A stretch of DNA of 15,515 bases from an uncultured Porphyromonas sp. (lineage in GTDB: Bacteria; Bacteroidota; Bacteroidia; Bacteroidales; Porphyromonadaceae). The translations under genes and the position numbers were made by a program. The notes under the pieces are model-generated. The model did no database searches. It saw only the letters and a list, made by a program, of their open reading frames with translations, and was not told the origin of the DNA. Of the stretch, positions 1 through 7,071 are shown in pieces; position 1 is the first letter of the stretch, and each line of letters starts with the position of its first letter. Where the stretch lies: NCBI RefSeq assembly GCF_947254915.1, contig NZ_CAMYEZ010000040.1, positions 1 through 15,515 of the forward strand, in the 5' to 3' direction.

Positions 1-21
1 TCCCTACAGGGCGACATCCCC

Positions 22-147
22 AATCCCCACGTGGAGATTCTCAAATCCTCACGTGGAAAATGAAAAATCCCCACGGAGGGCCGAAATAAAACTTCCGAAG
101 AATGAAATGAAACTTCGGAAGAAAGAAATCAAAGTTCCGAAGAAATG
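22..147. repeat. Phased array of small palindromes, 21-22 bp period
   Basis: Six short palindromic cores lie in a row. Two are CACGTG cores and one is a degenerate CACGG core (centres near 30.5, 52.5 and 74.5). Three are TTCCGAA or TTCGGAA cores (centres near 96, 117 and 138). Neighbouring centres are 21-22 bp apart, about two helical turns, so all cores would face the same side of the helix. Units 84-104, 105-125 and 126-147 are clear tandem copies of AAATnAAAsTTCsGAAGAA. No gene is visible here. The element lies downstream of the T9SS gene that ends at 260. A diverged copy recurs at the right end of the window. Seen directly by eye; function unknown. Confidence 0.75.
43..107 (+). repeat. 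Left copy of a 65-bp dispersed direct repeat
   Basis: This stretch aligns without gaps to 15451-15515 in the same orientation, with about 53 of 65 bases identical by hand count. The best-conserved part is the block GAAATAAAACTTCsGAAGAA and what follows it. The right copy is cut by the window edge, so the true repeat is probably longer. It is likely one member of a dispersed intergenic repeat family of this genome; that last step is inference. Confidence 0.7.
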
Positions 148-174
148 ATTCTCGCCTCAGTGGCAAATGAAGAA

Positions 175-210
175 CAGCCACGCAGGAAATCGGCATTTCC
201 CACGTGGCTG
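175..210 (-). terminator. Hairpin terminator of the LRR T9SS gene
   Basis: The 16-base arms 175-190 and 195-210 pair with 14 of 16 matches around a 4-base loop (CGGC). On the minus strand the hairpin lies 50 bases after the stop codon at 260-262 and is followed by the T-rich run TTCTTCATTT. It fits a rho-independent terminator for the gene ending at 260. It also carries the CCACGTGG core of the adjacent repeat array, so it may be a repeat member doing terminator work. Confidence 0.6.
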
Positions 211-259
211 TCATAATCGAAGTAGCTCTTTAAAAGCTTTTCTTTACTAGCAGGATTTA

Positions 260-3200
260 TTAGTCAAGTAGAAGTGAGTAGCTGACACCTTCTATCTGAA
301 GGATGTAAGTACCTCGGGAGTAACTCGTAACATCTATGGTCAAAGCTCCACAGTCATCAGCTACACCCTGCAGGACTAACCTACCCGCACCATCGTATAG
401 CGCTAGCCGAGCGTACGGGGTAGCGTCCTCAATGCTCAGAGTCGTAGTAGCTGGTGAGGGATAGAATTTGACTTTATTCGCTGGAGCTGGGCTGATACTA
501 TTGTATCCACCATAAGGCATCTCCTTCTTTTCTCCAGCATCAAGGACTAGCTGGAGCACCCTCCAGTTCTTTTGCTGCGCCTTTGCTACCTGCGCCTTAG
601 AGCAGACGTTGCCCTCAGCTTTTGTGGCATCAATTAGTAGTAAAGTACCCTCTGTCAAGCCTGTGCGACTAGGTAGTGAAGCGATCAGCTTATCAGTAGC
701 TTCCTCGCTCAACTTGTTGTCTTGACACTCAATACGCTCTAGCTGATTCGTATCATCAATGCGTAGAGAGGTCACCTCATTGCCCGAGAGCTTCAGCTGC
801 TTGAGCGTTCCCTTGAGGACTACTTGCCTAGCTACGAGCGTATAGACTTGGTCGTCTTTAGCCTTGCGCACTCCCTCGCCGAGACCCTCTGCTACGATAG
901 GATTCTGAGCATCCAATGCTAGGGTCACCTTTTCGCCAGGGATCTTGTCCGTAGCAAAAGTGATGCTCTCCTTTCCAGTAGTCATATCATAGCCTAGATA
1001 CATAGCAGGTGAGCGCTGTCCGTTTTGCCCCTTGACCCACTGTGTAGGCATCCAGCCTCGCTGGGCCACGATGTCCACGTCTGAGACGAGACATCTATTG
1101 CCATCCTCAGCCACTCCACTATCGTAGACCACGAAGTTGCCCGTCTTAGACTCCTTAGAGCGATCGGGAAGTCCCTGCACAAGACTCGTCATCTGACTTC
1201 CGATAAGCATATTGTCATCGCAAACCACCGTGATGAGGCTCTTGTTTTGTGAGACATCTAAAGCTGTCAGCTTATTACCATAGCAGAAGAGGACAGAGAC
1301 AGCTCCCTTGATGATGACCTCTTGGCTGGTCAGGGTATACTCCTGAGGAGCTCCCGAAGCTACAAGAGAGCCTTCGATGCCCTCTGCACTGACTGGTCCT
1401 AGAGCAACGATAGAGAGCTGGATCTTATCTCCGATGGGCAACTGTGTAGTCATACGGATCTGATCATCACTAACGACTGCATCGTAACCAGCGTAGGGAA
1501 TCGCTGTGAGCTCTCCACCCACGTCTGACCACTGTGCCGTCTGCCAGTTTTTCTTAAGTGCGATAGCTACGTCTGAGACGAGACAGCGATTAGCATCTTC
1601 CTGCGAACTGTCATAGACGACGGCGACCGCTTTCTTCTCCTGATCTGTCCTATCGGGTAGACTCTGGATCATCTTCGTCATCTCCTCACCTGCGAGAAGG
1701 TTGTCATCGCAGACGAGCGTGTTGAGATGGGGTGCCTTAGAGAGGTCTAACTGCTTCAGCTGGTTACCATAACAGTTTAGCGAGTAAAGCTTGGTCGCCT
1801 CCTCTATATCTAGCGCTGTGATCCGATTGCTATAGCACTCCAGGATCTTCACAGCCCCATATATTGTAACGGTACTATTAGTCAGCGTGTAATCATTGTA
1901 GTGGTCATCTATGCTTAGCTCCTCCTTGATGCCAATTACCGTGACAGGACCCTCGGCAACAAGCTTCATAGAGAATGCATCGCCGACAGTCTTGCTAGTC
2001 TGAATCGTTATCTTACCACCCTTGGGTAGCTCACCATAACCCGCATAGGGGACGATACTTCCTGCGAACCACTGCTGTACCTGCCAGTTCTTACCCTGCG
2101 CTGTAGCCACATCGCTGATGAGACAACGGTTTGCATCGTCAATGTTTCCTTCAAAAACAAGTAGCTCACCCTTCTTTTGTCCCATACGATCAGGAAGCGA
2201 AGCTATTAGTTGCTTCATCGCATCTCCTGTGATACGATTGTTGTCACACATGACTGACTCAAGGTCTTCGTTGTCGTCAAACTTTAGAGAGGTCAACTCA
2301 TTTCTTGAGCAGTCTAGGTAGCTAATAGAGCCCTCTAGTACGATTTCTTGATTGGTAATGGTAAACTCTCTCCGCCTGCCGTCAGGGATGATTGTACCCT
2401 CAATACCTGTAGCTGTTACTGGGCCGAAAGCTCGTACAGCAAGGCCTAGCTTCTGACCTACCAACTTATCCGTCTTCATGAAGGCTCGCTCCTCGCCCTG
2501 CTTGGGAGCCTTGTTACTCTTGCCCTCGTAGGGTATAATGTTGTGCTCCTTGTCATGCTGCATCACAGTCCACCCCTTGCCCTGTGCCGAGGCGACATCG
2601 GCTGTTGAGCAATAGTTGAACTCCTTCGGGAGCGTTGAGTCAAAGATGACCAACTCGCCCGCCTTCTGTCCCACTCTAGAGGGAAGCTGCGAGATCAATT
2701 TCTCCACGTGCGGGGCTATCAGATAGTTGTTTGATAGCTCTAGATACTCTACCTGAGTATCGTCCGAGAGAGATACAGAAGTGACGAAATTGCCCTTGAG
2801 TGAGAGCTGAGTAATTGTTCCTCGGAGCGTGATTGTATTACCGTCTAGGATATACTCGCCTTCATTGCCATTAGGATCTATCTCACCCTGAAGCCCCGTT
2901 GCCTCCACAGGAGTGGACGATAGGAGAGACATAATAAGCTTCTCTCCCTTACTCTTTGCCGTCGTGAAGGTGATCGTCTCATTACCGACAGGCTTAACAG
3001 GGTCATCCTCACCAATATATGGCTCTTTAGCCCACCACTGACCGAGCTGTAGAACCTCCCAGTTCTTAGCAGTAGCTCGTGCCACGTCACTCTTTAGCGC
3101 ATGGTTTGCCTCGCTCTCATCATTTGAGTCATATATGATCAGGCTCCCCTTACCTAGAGAGGTGCGGTCTGGCAGTGTAGTAAAGAGCTTAGTCATAGCC

Positions 3201-3592
3201 TCTCCCTGGAGGTGATTACTACAACAATTTAGCGAAGCAATCGGGTGCCCAGGAGAGAAGCTCAGCTCTGTCAGTTCGTTGCTAAAGCATACTAACTCTA
3301 CGATATCACCTGTCAATGTCACCGTTTGCGAGGTGAGTGTATAGTCCTTAGCATAGACACCCTCAACGTCTATGGGACCCTCTAGTCCCTGCGCAGTTAC
3401 AGGACTCGAAGATTTGATCTTGATTTTGACCTGCTGCCCCACGGCACGTTTTGTCGTAAAAGTGACGCTGTTAGTCTGGCTACGTAAAGCTCTGAGACCT
3501 CCATCACCCTCTGCAAAGAGCGACAGCGGTAGTAGCAAGAGTATGGCAAGAATAAGTCGCCATAGGAAGTCTTGTCGTGTATGTATCGCCAT
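260..3592 (-). CDS. T9SS-exported surface protein with six LRR-like modules
   Basis: Predicted protein of 1110 residues. The start at 3592 is chosen because the frame's upstream Met lies beyond the likely promoter (-7 element 3627-3634), and because 3592 opens directly into a signal peptide (about residues 1-28, ending LSLFAEG). Six modules of about 158-183 residues follow: about 42-204, 205-368, 369-526, 527-709, 710-874 and 875-1038. Each opens with a beta-rich block (ITFTT...), has a short leucine-rich stretch with L-x-C-x-x-N steps, then SLPDR, a DANRCLVSDVA-like helix and IPYxGY. Residues 1039-1110 form a type A T9SS sorting domain (FYPSPA start, ALYDGAGRLV, IDVTSYSRGTYIL), so export across the outer membrane and surface anchoring or release are expected. 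The ligand is unknown. It is monocistronic as far as can be seen. Six-module layout is direct observation; LRR assignment is family knowledge; an adhesin-like role would be inference. Confidence 0.9.
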   Translation of the reverse strand: MAIHTRQDFLWRLILAILLLLPLSLFAEGDGGLRALRSQTNSVTFTTKRAVGQQVKIKIKSSSPVTAQGLEGPIDVEGVYAKDYTLTSQTVTLTGDIVELVCFSNELTELSFSPGHPIASLNCCSNHLQGEAMTKLFTTLPDRTSLGKGSLIIYDSNDESEANHALKSDVARATAKNWEVLQLGQWWAKEPYIGEDDPVKPVGNETITFTTAKSKGEKLIMSLLSSTPVEATGLQGEIDPNGNEGEYILDGNTITLRGTITQLSLKGNFVTSVSLSDDTQVEYLELSNNYLIAPHVEKLISQLPSRVGQKAGELVIFDSTLPKEFNYCSTADVASAQGKGWTVMQHDKEHNIIPYEGKSNKAPKQGEERAFMKTDKLVGQKLGLAVRAFGPVTATGIEGTIIPDGRRREFTITNQEIVLEGSISYLDCSRNELTSLKFDDNEDLESVMCDNNRITGDAMKQLIASLPDRMGQKKGELLVFEGNIDDANRCLISDVATAQGKNWQVQQWFAGSIVPYAGYGELPKGGKITIQTSKTVGDAFSMKLVAEGPVTVIGIKEELSIDDHYNDYTLTNSTVTIYGAVKILECYSNRITALDIEEATKLYSLNCYGNQLKQLDLSKAPHLNTLVCDDNLLAGEEMTKMIQSLPDRTDQEKKAVAVVYDSSQEDANRCLVSDVAIALKKNWQTAQWSDVGGELTAIPYAGYDAVVSDDQIRMTTQLPIGDKIQLSIVALGPVSAEGIEGSLVASGAPQEYTLTSQEVIIKGAVSVLFCYGNKLTALDVSQNKSLITVVCDDNMLIGSQMTSLVQGLPDRSKESKTGNFVVYDSGVAEDGNRCLVSDVDIVAQRGWMPTQWVKGQNGQRSPAMYLGYDMTTGKESITFATDKIPGEKVTLALDAQNPIVAEGLGEGVRKAKDDQVYTLVARQVVLKGTLKQLKLSGNEVTSLRIDDTNQLERIECQDNKLSEEATDKLIASLPSRTGLTEGTLLLIDATKAEGNVCSKAQVAKAQQKNWRVLQLVLDAGEKKEMPYGGYNSISPAPANKVKFYPSPATTTLSIEDATPYARLALYDGAGRLVLQGVADDCGALTIDVTSYSRGTYILQIEGVSYSLLLD
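479..3469 (-). repeat. Six tandem coding repeats, about 474-549 bp each
   Basis: The coding repeats of the LRR protein span roughly 3469-2981, 2980-2489, 2488-2015, 2014-1466, 1465-971 and 970-479. Unit four is longer (183 codons) because it has an additional LRR step (YGNQLKQLDLSKAPHLNTL). The units are clearly diverged from one another in protein sequence. Recurrent motifs are SLPDR, the NRCLVSDVA region and IPYAGY. Boundaries are by eye and uncertain by a few codons. Confidence 0.8.
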
Positions 3593-3626
3593 AAAGTCTG
3601 TTATTAAATGATTTGTAAACAATTCG

Positions 3627-3656
3627 CAAAGATATGGTTGGAAGGATATATACAAT
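3627..3656 (-). promoter_or_regulatory. Promoter of the LRR T9SS gene
   Basis: On the minus strand TATCTTTG (3634-3627) matches the Bacteroidota -7 consensus TAnnTTTG. A TTG lies exactly 18 bases further upstream, matching the -33 element. Transcription would start near 3620, giving a leader of about 28 bases before the ATG at 3592. No experimental start is known to me. Confidence 0.65.
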
Positions 3657-3716
3657 CCCTTCGTTCGCGAAGATACGTAAAAAAAGTGAAATGCAACTAT
3701 ATCATCAATTCAAATT

Positions 3717-3909
3717 TCACGAGTAGCCTGCTGTAGGGACTCACGGCTAGTGTCCAGTGGAGGAAGGGCGTCTTCGTTAAAGAAAGACGGAGTCCGTTGT
3801 GTCAAAGATTACAATGTCAATACTTTGACATCAATATTCGTTTCGCTTTGCTACAACGGACGCCTTCCCGCTAAACACTTTCGTGCGTCCCTACACGGGC
3901 TACTCGTGA
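3717..3909. repeat. Nested imperfect palindrome, MITE-like
   Basis: The outermost 12 bases are perfect inverted repeats (TCACGAGTAGCC at 3717-3728 against 3898-3909). A second perfect 9-bp match follows inside (TGTAGGGAC at 3732-3740 against 3887-3895), then an interrupted match through the GGAAGGGCGTC-type block. Deeper pairs are TCCGTTGT (3793-3800) with 3853-3860 and TGTCAAAG (3800-3807) with 3823-3830. No transposase and no obvious target-site duplication (flanks CAAATT and GATCTG) are visible. The first bases of the window (TCCCTACAGGGCGA) resemble the right arm (TCCCTACACGGGC), hinting at a repeated family. It could be a MITE-like or REP-like element, or a large RNA hairpin. Confidence 0.65.
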
Positions 3910-3964
3910 GATCTGCGAAATGTAGGGAACTTCAGAGAGACACTAGGTACATTAGAGAGAAATC

Positions 3965-3989
3965 TTTGCTGTTGGCGTTCGTACCTTTG
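3965..3989 (+). promoter_or_regulatory. Possible plus-strand promoter
   Basis: TACCTTTG at 3982-3989 fits the -7 consensus TAnnTTTG. The nearest upstream TTTG is at 3965-3968, only 13 bases away, which is short of the usual 17-20. Transcription from here would run into the 3' end of the nuclease gene on its antisense strand. A 39-codon frame opens at 4011 (MKSEEVSEVLDARPEGEVV) but overlaps the nuclease almost entirely and is not supported as a gene. Confidence 0.3.
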
Positions 3990-4037
3990 CACTCTCTATT
4001 ATAACCGACAATGAAATCGGAAGAGGTGTCTGAAGTG

Positions 4038-5216
4038 CTAGATGCCAGGCCAGAGGGAGAGGTCGTCCGTGGGGTGCGCTGCCTCAACACGGGTCTCGAT
4101 ATTGTCGGGGAGGTTGTGGAAGAGGTCTAGACCAGTGCGCTCCTCTAGCTTGTCGATAGAGATAGCGACCGAGCGAGGACGATCGACCTCTGCTGGACGG
4201 GTGTGCTCCACCCAGAAGGCGATCGCCTGATAGTGGTCGCCGCGCTGCGCCAGGATAGCCATCCAGTAGTAGCGCGGCACGGTGATGCCGCCCACGGTGA
4301 CGCCGAGGGTCTCTCCCTCTCGGAGAGTACCCCCCTTGACCACATAGAGCTTGTCACGCAGACGACTATTGCGCGCCCACTCCTGTACCAGTTTCTCGAG
4401 CTGTAGCCACACACCCGCATTGAAATTGTGTCGCTGCGGACTCATATTGGTATAGTAAAAGGTCTGCTCGTTTGCCTCCTTGGAGTAAAGACGATCGGCC
4501 GATGCGACGATATGTCCGCGGTCATACCCTCTGAAAGCGCTCTGCGTGACCTCGTACTGACTCGGTACAAATGGATCCCAGCTCCAAGCGTCAATGCTGC
4601 GCCTGGTGTGTCGCTGACAAGTGTACTCATCGGCACTGTAGCAGACCCAGATAGGATGGTGGTAGACGACGTCATATTCGACAGAGAAGTTGACACGCTG
4701 TTCCTGCTCTACTCGGTGGGTAATATAGTAAGCGGAGCTACGCCCCGAGAGCTTGGGAGCCTCTAGGAGAGAAACGTCACCTAGGATCGTTTCGCTGCCA
4801 TACTCGCCACTGCCACCCGTATGTCCAGCAGCTTGTTGCTGGGTGATGGTATAGGAGACGCTTTTACCATTGGCTGAGAGCGTCAGCTGAGCTTTGCGCT
4901 CTCCACCCTCGTTGGCAAAGATCGATACGATCACCTCCTGCTTGCCCGCATTGCCCTCGCTCGGGGATACGGAGAGCCAGGCATCTGGCGACGCAGTGAG
5001 CGTCCAGCTAGTCGGAGCCTCAACAGTGACGAAGAAGTCTAATGGCTCGGGGTTAACGACCCGCACGGAGGCACCTGTACGATCATAGAGGGCTAGCTCT
5101 GTGGGTAGCTCGGGCTGTGACGTACCTTGCGGCTTACAGCCAACGAGCAGGAGTGCCATCCAGCCTACGAGCAGGAGCATCTGGAGATATGAACGTTTAT
5201 ATAGGAGTGAGGACAT
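4038..5216 (-). CDS. BACON-domain lipoprotein, DNA/RNA non-specific endonuclease (NucA family)
   Basis: Predicted 392 residues from the ATG at 5216. The frame also extends to a TTG at 5261, but that adds only low-complexity residues before the signal. A lipoprotein signal ends in LLLVGC with Cys27 as lipidation site. A BACON-type Ig domain spans about residues 40-126, then a Gly/Ser linker, then the nuclease domain about 165-380. The catalytic motif is DRGH with His235 as expected general base; Asn266 (in FNAGVW) is the expected Mg ligand and Glu274 follows. The His-to-Asn spacing of 31 and the Asn-to-Glu spacing of 8 match NucA as I recall it. The family cuts single- and double-stranded DNA and RNA without sequence preference. 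It likely acts in the periplasm or on the cell surface. It sits last behind the TonB receptor and DUF5689 genes, 153 bases after the preceding stop. All catalytic residues look intact. Confidence 0.92.
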   Translation of the reverse strand: MSSLLYKRSYLQMLLLVGWMALLLVGCKPQGTSQPELPTELALYDRTGASVRVVNPEPLDFFVTVEAPTSWTLTASPDAWLSVSPSEGNAGKQEVIVSIFANEGGERKAQLTLSANGKSVSYTITQQQAAGHTGGSGEYGSETILGDVSLLEAPKLSGRSSAYYITHRVEQEQRVNFSVEYDVVYHHPIWVCYSADEYTCQRHTRRSIDAWSWDPFVPSQYEVTQSAFRGYDRGHIVASADRLYSKEANEQTFYYTNMSPQRHNFNAGVWLQLEKLVQEWARNSRLRDKLYVVKGGTLREGETLGVTVGGITVPRYYWMAILAQRGDHYQAIAFWVEHTRPAEVDRPRSVAISIDKLEERTGLDLFHNLPDNIETRVEAAHPTDDLSLWPGI

Positions 5217-5220
5217 AGCT

Positions 5221-5251
5221 CTTTGGAGTAAAGGGGGGCTTTGGAGTAAAG
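5221..5251. repeat. 13-bp direct repeat just upstream of nuclease start
   Basis: CTTTGGAGTAAAG occurs at 5221-5233 and again at 5239-5251, centres 18 bp apart, with CTTT/AAAG palindromic ends. The first copy ends four bases from the ATG at 5216. If the nuclease is transcribed from the upstream operon promoter, both copies lie in the message between genes and could affect translation. If a local promoter exists they could be operator sites. I see no TAnnTTTG element in this gap. Confidence 0.6.
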
Positions 5252-5264
5252 TAGATAACAAAAG

Positions 5265-5344
5265 GCGAAGCCTCTGAGACTACCTTTCGGAGAGACCTAC
5301 CCGCTCGGGGGACTGGCTCTCCAGGTTAAGCTCAGAGGCTCCGC
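5265..5344 (-). promoter_or_regulatory. Intercistronic hairpin between DUF5689 lipoprotein and nuclease
   Basis: The arms at about 5265-5278 and 5331-5344 pair over 14 positions with one mismatch (core GCCTCTGAG / CTCAGAGGC). An inner pair GGAGAG / CTCTCC lies in the 52-base loop. There is no T-run next to it on the minus strand, so it is more likely an RNA-processing, stability or attenuation structure than a plain terminator. It separates the second DUF5689 gene from the nuclease gene and might lower the nuclease's share of the operon message. Confidence 0.5.
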
Positions 5345-5369
5345 TTGCTTGAGATAGCTCTAGGAAAGG

Positions 5370-7016
5370 CTACTTGACCGTGAGTGCCTCCACTTGGTAA
5401 GTGGTGGTGCGCTCTGGGACCTTACCCTCATAGAGAACGGCTATGTAACCAGCATCGGCAGAGCCTGTGATCGTGTAGCTCTTCTTGGTACCTGGTTTGT
5501 TCTTGACAAAGCCGTTAGGACTGCTCTGGTCGTTGATCACCTCTAGTGTCTTCACCAGCTTGCCGTCCTTGTCTAGCTGCTGGATAGTCAGCGTAGCTCC
5601 ATTGGTATAGCCTGCATGGTAAGTTAAGTCAACCGTATAGCTACTGCCAGCCTTCATCTGTAGGCGTGGCGTGACGAGGACACACTTATTCTCAGGGTCT
5701 GTACAGTTGAAAAGCGAAATCTGTGCGAGATGCACCCCACCAAATATCTTATTTTGGAAGTTACGTTTACCTTTACCCTCTAGGGCTTTGTTAAGCCAGC
5801 CAGGCAACGTAAAGGCTGTTTTCTCCGCACCTCCCTTAGAGAAGTCATCTGCAAAGGGTATCATACGAGCCGTCTGCGAGAGATCGACACCATAGAGGTT
5901 CCCCTGCTGGTTAGGATTGGGATTGGGGTTGGGTTGATTGCCACCACCTACGTCGAAGCGTGGCTGGTCAAGCTTGATATCGCTACGCAACGTAGGACGG
6001 AGATTGAAGAAGGTCTTATTGGAGTTCTTGGACTTATTGACCGTCACGACAGCCGTGATGCTACCGCTACCAGAGGGCACCTTCTCATCACGGAAGGTAG
6101 CTGTCTTCCAGACCTCAAGATTGGTATTCTTACCACTCTTGTCGGTGATCTGATGACGTGTAGAGGAGTAGGTGCTAGCTGAATCAAAGAAAGGTACATC
6201 TGGCTTGACAAACTGAACCTCCTTGACACGTACATACTGGTTCGGGTGCTTACCTGCGATGACCTCTGCGAGCGTAGTCTCGATCGGTTCGATCGGCTTG
6301 TTGGGCACGATAGACATCTGTGCGTGTGAGACCTGTAGCTGTATGGTTCCGTTGTAGTTGGTGATCTTAGCTCCCTTGAGCTTAGCGGTCACTTCGTCGC
6401 CAAACTGCAAGGCGTCTTCGCCCTTGGGCACTGTCAGGACAAGCGCGTTGCCCTCAGCGTCCTGTATGTAGTGGAAACCAGCAAAGGGGAACTGCTTCGT
6501 CTCGGCATGAGTCGTAACCGTAGCACGAATGCGGAGGTCTTGGTCGATGGTCTTGCTAGTTTTGTCTAGCCCCTCACCCAGCTTAGCGATCTCAGCGAGC
6601 GATGTGTAGGTGATTCCCTTGCCAGTACTGCCGAGCTGCATGATGAGATAGACGTGCTGTGTTGTAGAGGTCTTGATGATCATCTGAGCCTCACGAGCAT
6701 CTTCGCCTCTATTGGGGAGTGCCGTGATGGTGATCTGGTGCGTTCCCTCGGTCGCCTCCATAGGCGTAGCCGAAACCCACTCGGCACCCTCGCCGAAGGT
6801 GATCGAGAAGCGTCTATTGGTCTCGATGGTCAGCTGCTGCGTACCACCATCCTGCTTGAAGGGAATCGTGTTGTCAGTGAAGTTCGGTGAGAGCGTCACG
6901 TAGGGCTTCTCATAGTAGTCCATCTCATCCTTACAGCTGGTCACAGCGAGCAGAGGAGCGATGGTGAGGATAGCGAGGAGTAGTCGTCTCGTCGCAAGTT
7001 TATTGAGTGTCTTCAT
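5370..7016 (-). CDS. BACON / DUF5689 lipoprotein with C-terminal jelly-roll-like domain
   Basis: 548 residues starting MKTLNKLATRR. A lipoprotein signal ends LAVTSC with Cys28 as lipidation site. About residues 35-128 form a BACON-type Ig domain (GGTQQLTIETNRRFSI, WVSATPMEATEG). About 133-355 match DUF5689, which I recall as OB-fold-like and related to domains near extracellular nucleases (FHYIQDAEGNALVL, LQFGDEVTAKLKG, GSGSITAVVTV, LRPTLRSDI). A PNPNPNPN linker (about 360-373) follows, then a C-terminal domain (about 385-548) resembling the choice-of-anchor J or carbohydrate-binding jelly roll (IPFADDFSKG, CVLVTPRLQMKAG). The gene starts 55 bases after the smaller DUF5689 gene and is part of the same apparent operon. 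The protein is likely surface or periplasmic. A nucleic-acid-binding role is inference from the OB-like fold and the neighbouring nuclease. Confidence 0.85.
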   Translation of the reverse strand: MKTLNKLATRRLLLAILTIAPLLAVTSCKDEMDYYEKPYVTLSPNFTDNTIPFKQDGGTQQLTIETNRRFSITFGEGAEWVSATPMEATEGTHQITITALPNRGEDAREAQMIIKTSTTQHVYLIMQLGSTGKGITYTSLAEIAKLGEGLDKTSKTIDQDLRIRATVTTHAETKQFPFAGFHYIQDAEGNALVLTVPKGEDALQFGDEVTAKLKGAKITNYNGTIQLQVSHAQMSIVPNKPIEPIETTLAEVIAGKHPNQYVRVKEVQFVKPDVPFFDSASTYSSTRHQITDKSGKNTNLEVWKTATFRDEKVPSGSGSITAVVTVNKSKNSNKTFFNLRPTLRSDIKLDQPRFDVGGGNQPNPNPNPNQQGNLYGVDLSQTARMIPFADDFSKGGAEKTAFTLPGWLNKALEGKGKRNFQNKIFGGVHLAQISLFNCTDPENKCVLVTPRLQMKAGSSYTVDLTYHAGYTNGATLTIQQLDKDGKLVKTLEVINDQSSPNGFVKNKPGTKKSYTITGSADAGYIAVLYEGKVPERTTTYQVEALTVK

Positions 7017-7071
7017 ATCTGGATCTAACTCTGTTTCTTAAATTCTTGAGCGAAGCTCCGTGGAGCCTCCG

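Larger units (their letters stand above)
3593..4037. other. Gene-free spacer with palindrome and promoter-like site
   Basis: No convincing gene is present in these 445 bases; the 84-codon open frame at 3750-4004 runs through the palindrome and has no recognisable features. The spacer holds the minus-strand promoter of the LRR gene (3627-3656), the nested inverted repeat at 3717-3909 and a plus-strand TAnnTTTG element near 3982. No clear intrinsic terminator is seen after the nuclease gene; the minus-strand CCGA/TCGG hairpin (4005-4020) is too weak. Confidence 0.6.

Noticed and set aside
22..147. CRISPR array
   Set aside because: Units are degenerate, only 21-22 bp apart with no unique spacers of usual length, and no cas genes are present.
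3750..4004. 84-codon plus-strand open frame in the spacer
   Set aside because: It runs through the nested palindrome, has no recognisable motif, and its only nearby promoter-like site lies at its 3' end. Treated as chance.
4428..4766. 112-codon plus-strand open frame inside the nuclease gene
   Set aside because: It lies wholly antisense to a clearly conserved nuclease domain and shows no family features; it is a shadow frame.
5217..5261. TTG start at 5261 for the nuclease
   Set aside because: The added 15 residues come from the 13-bp direct repeat and precede an already complete lipoprotein signal starting at the ATG at 5216.
7017..7071. Terminator between the two DUF5689 genes
   Set aside because: Only a short GCTC/GAGC stem (within 7049-7065) with no T-run is seen, too weak to call.
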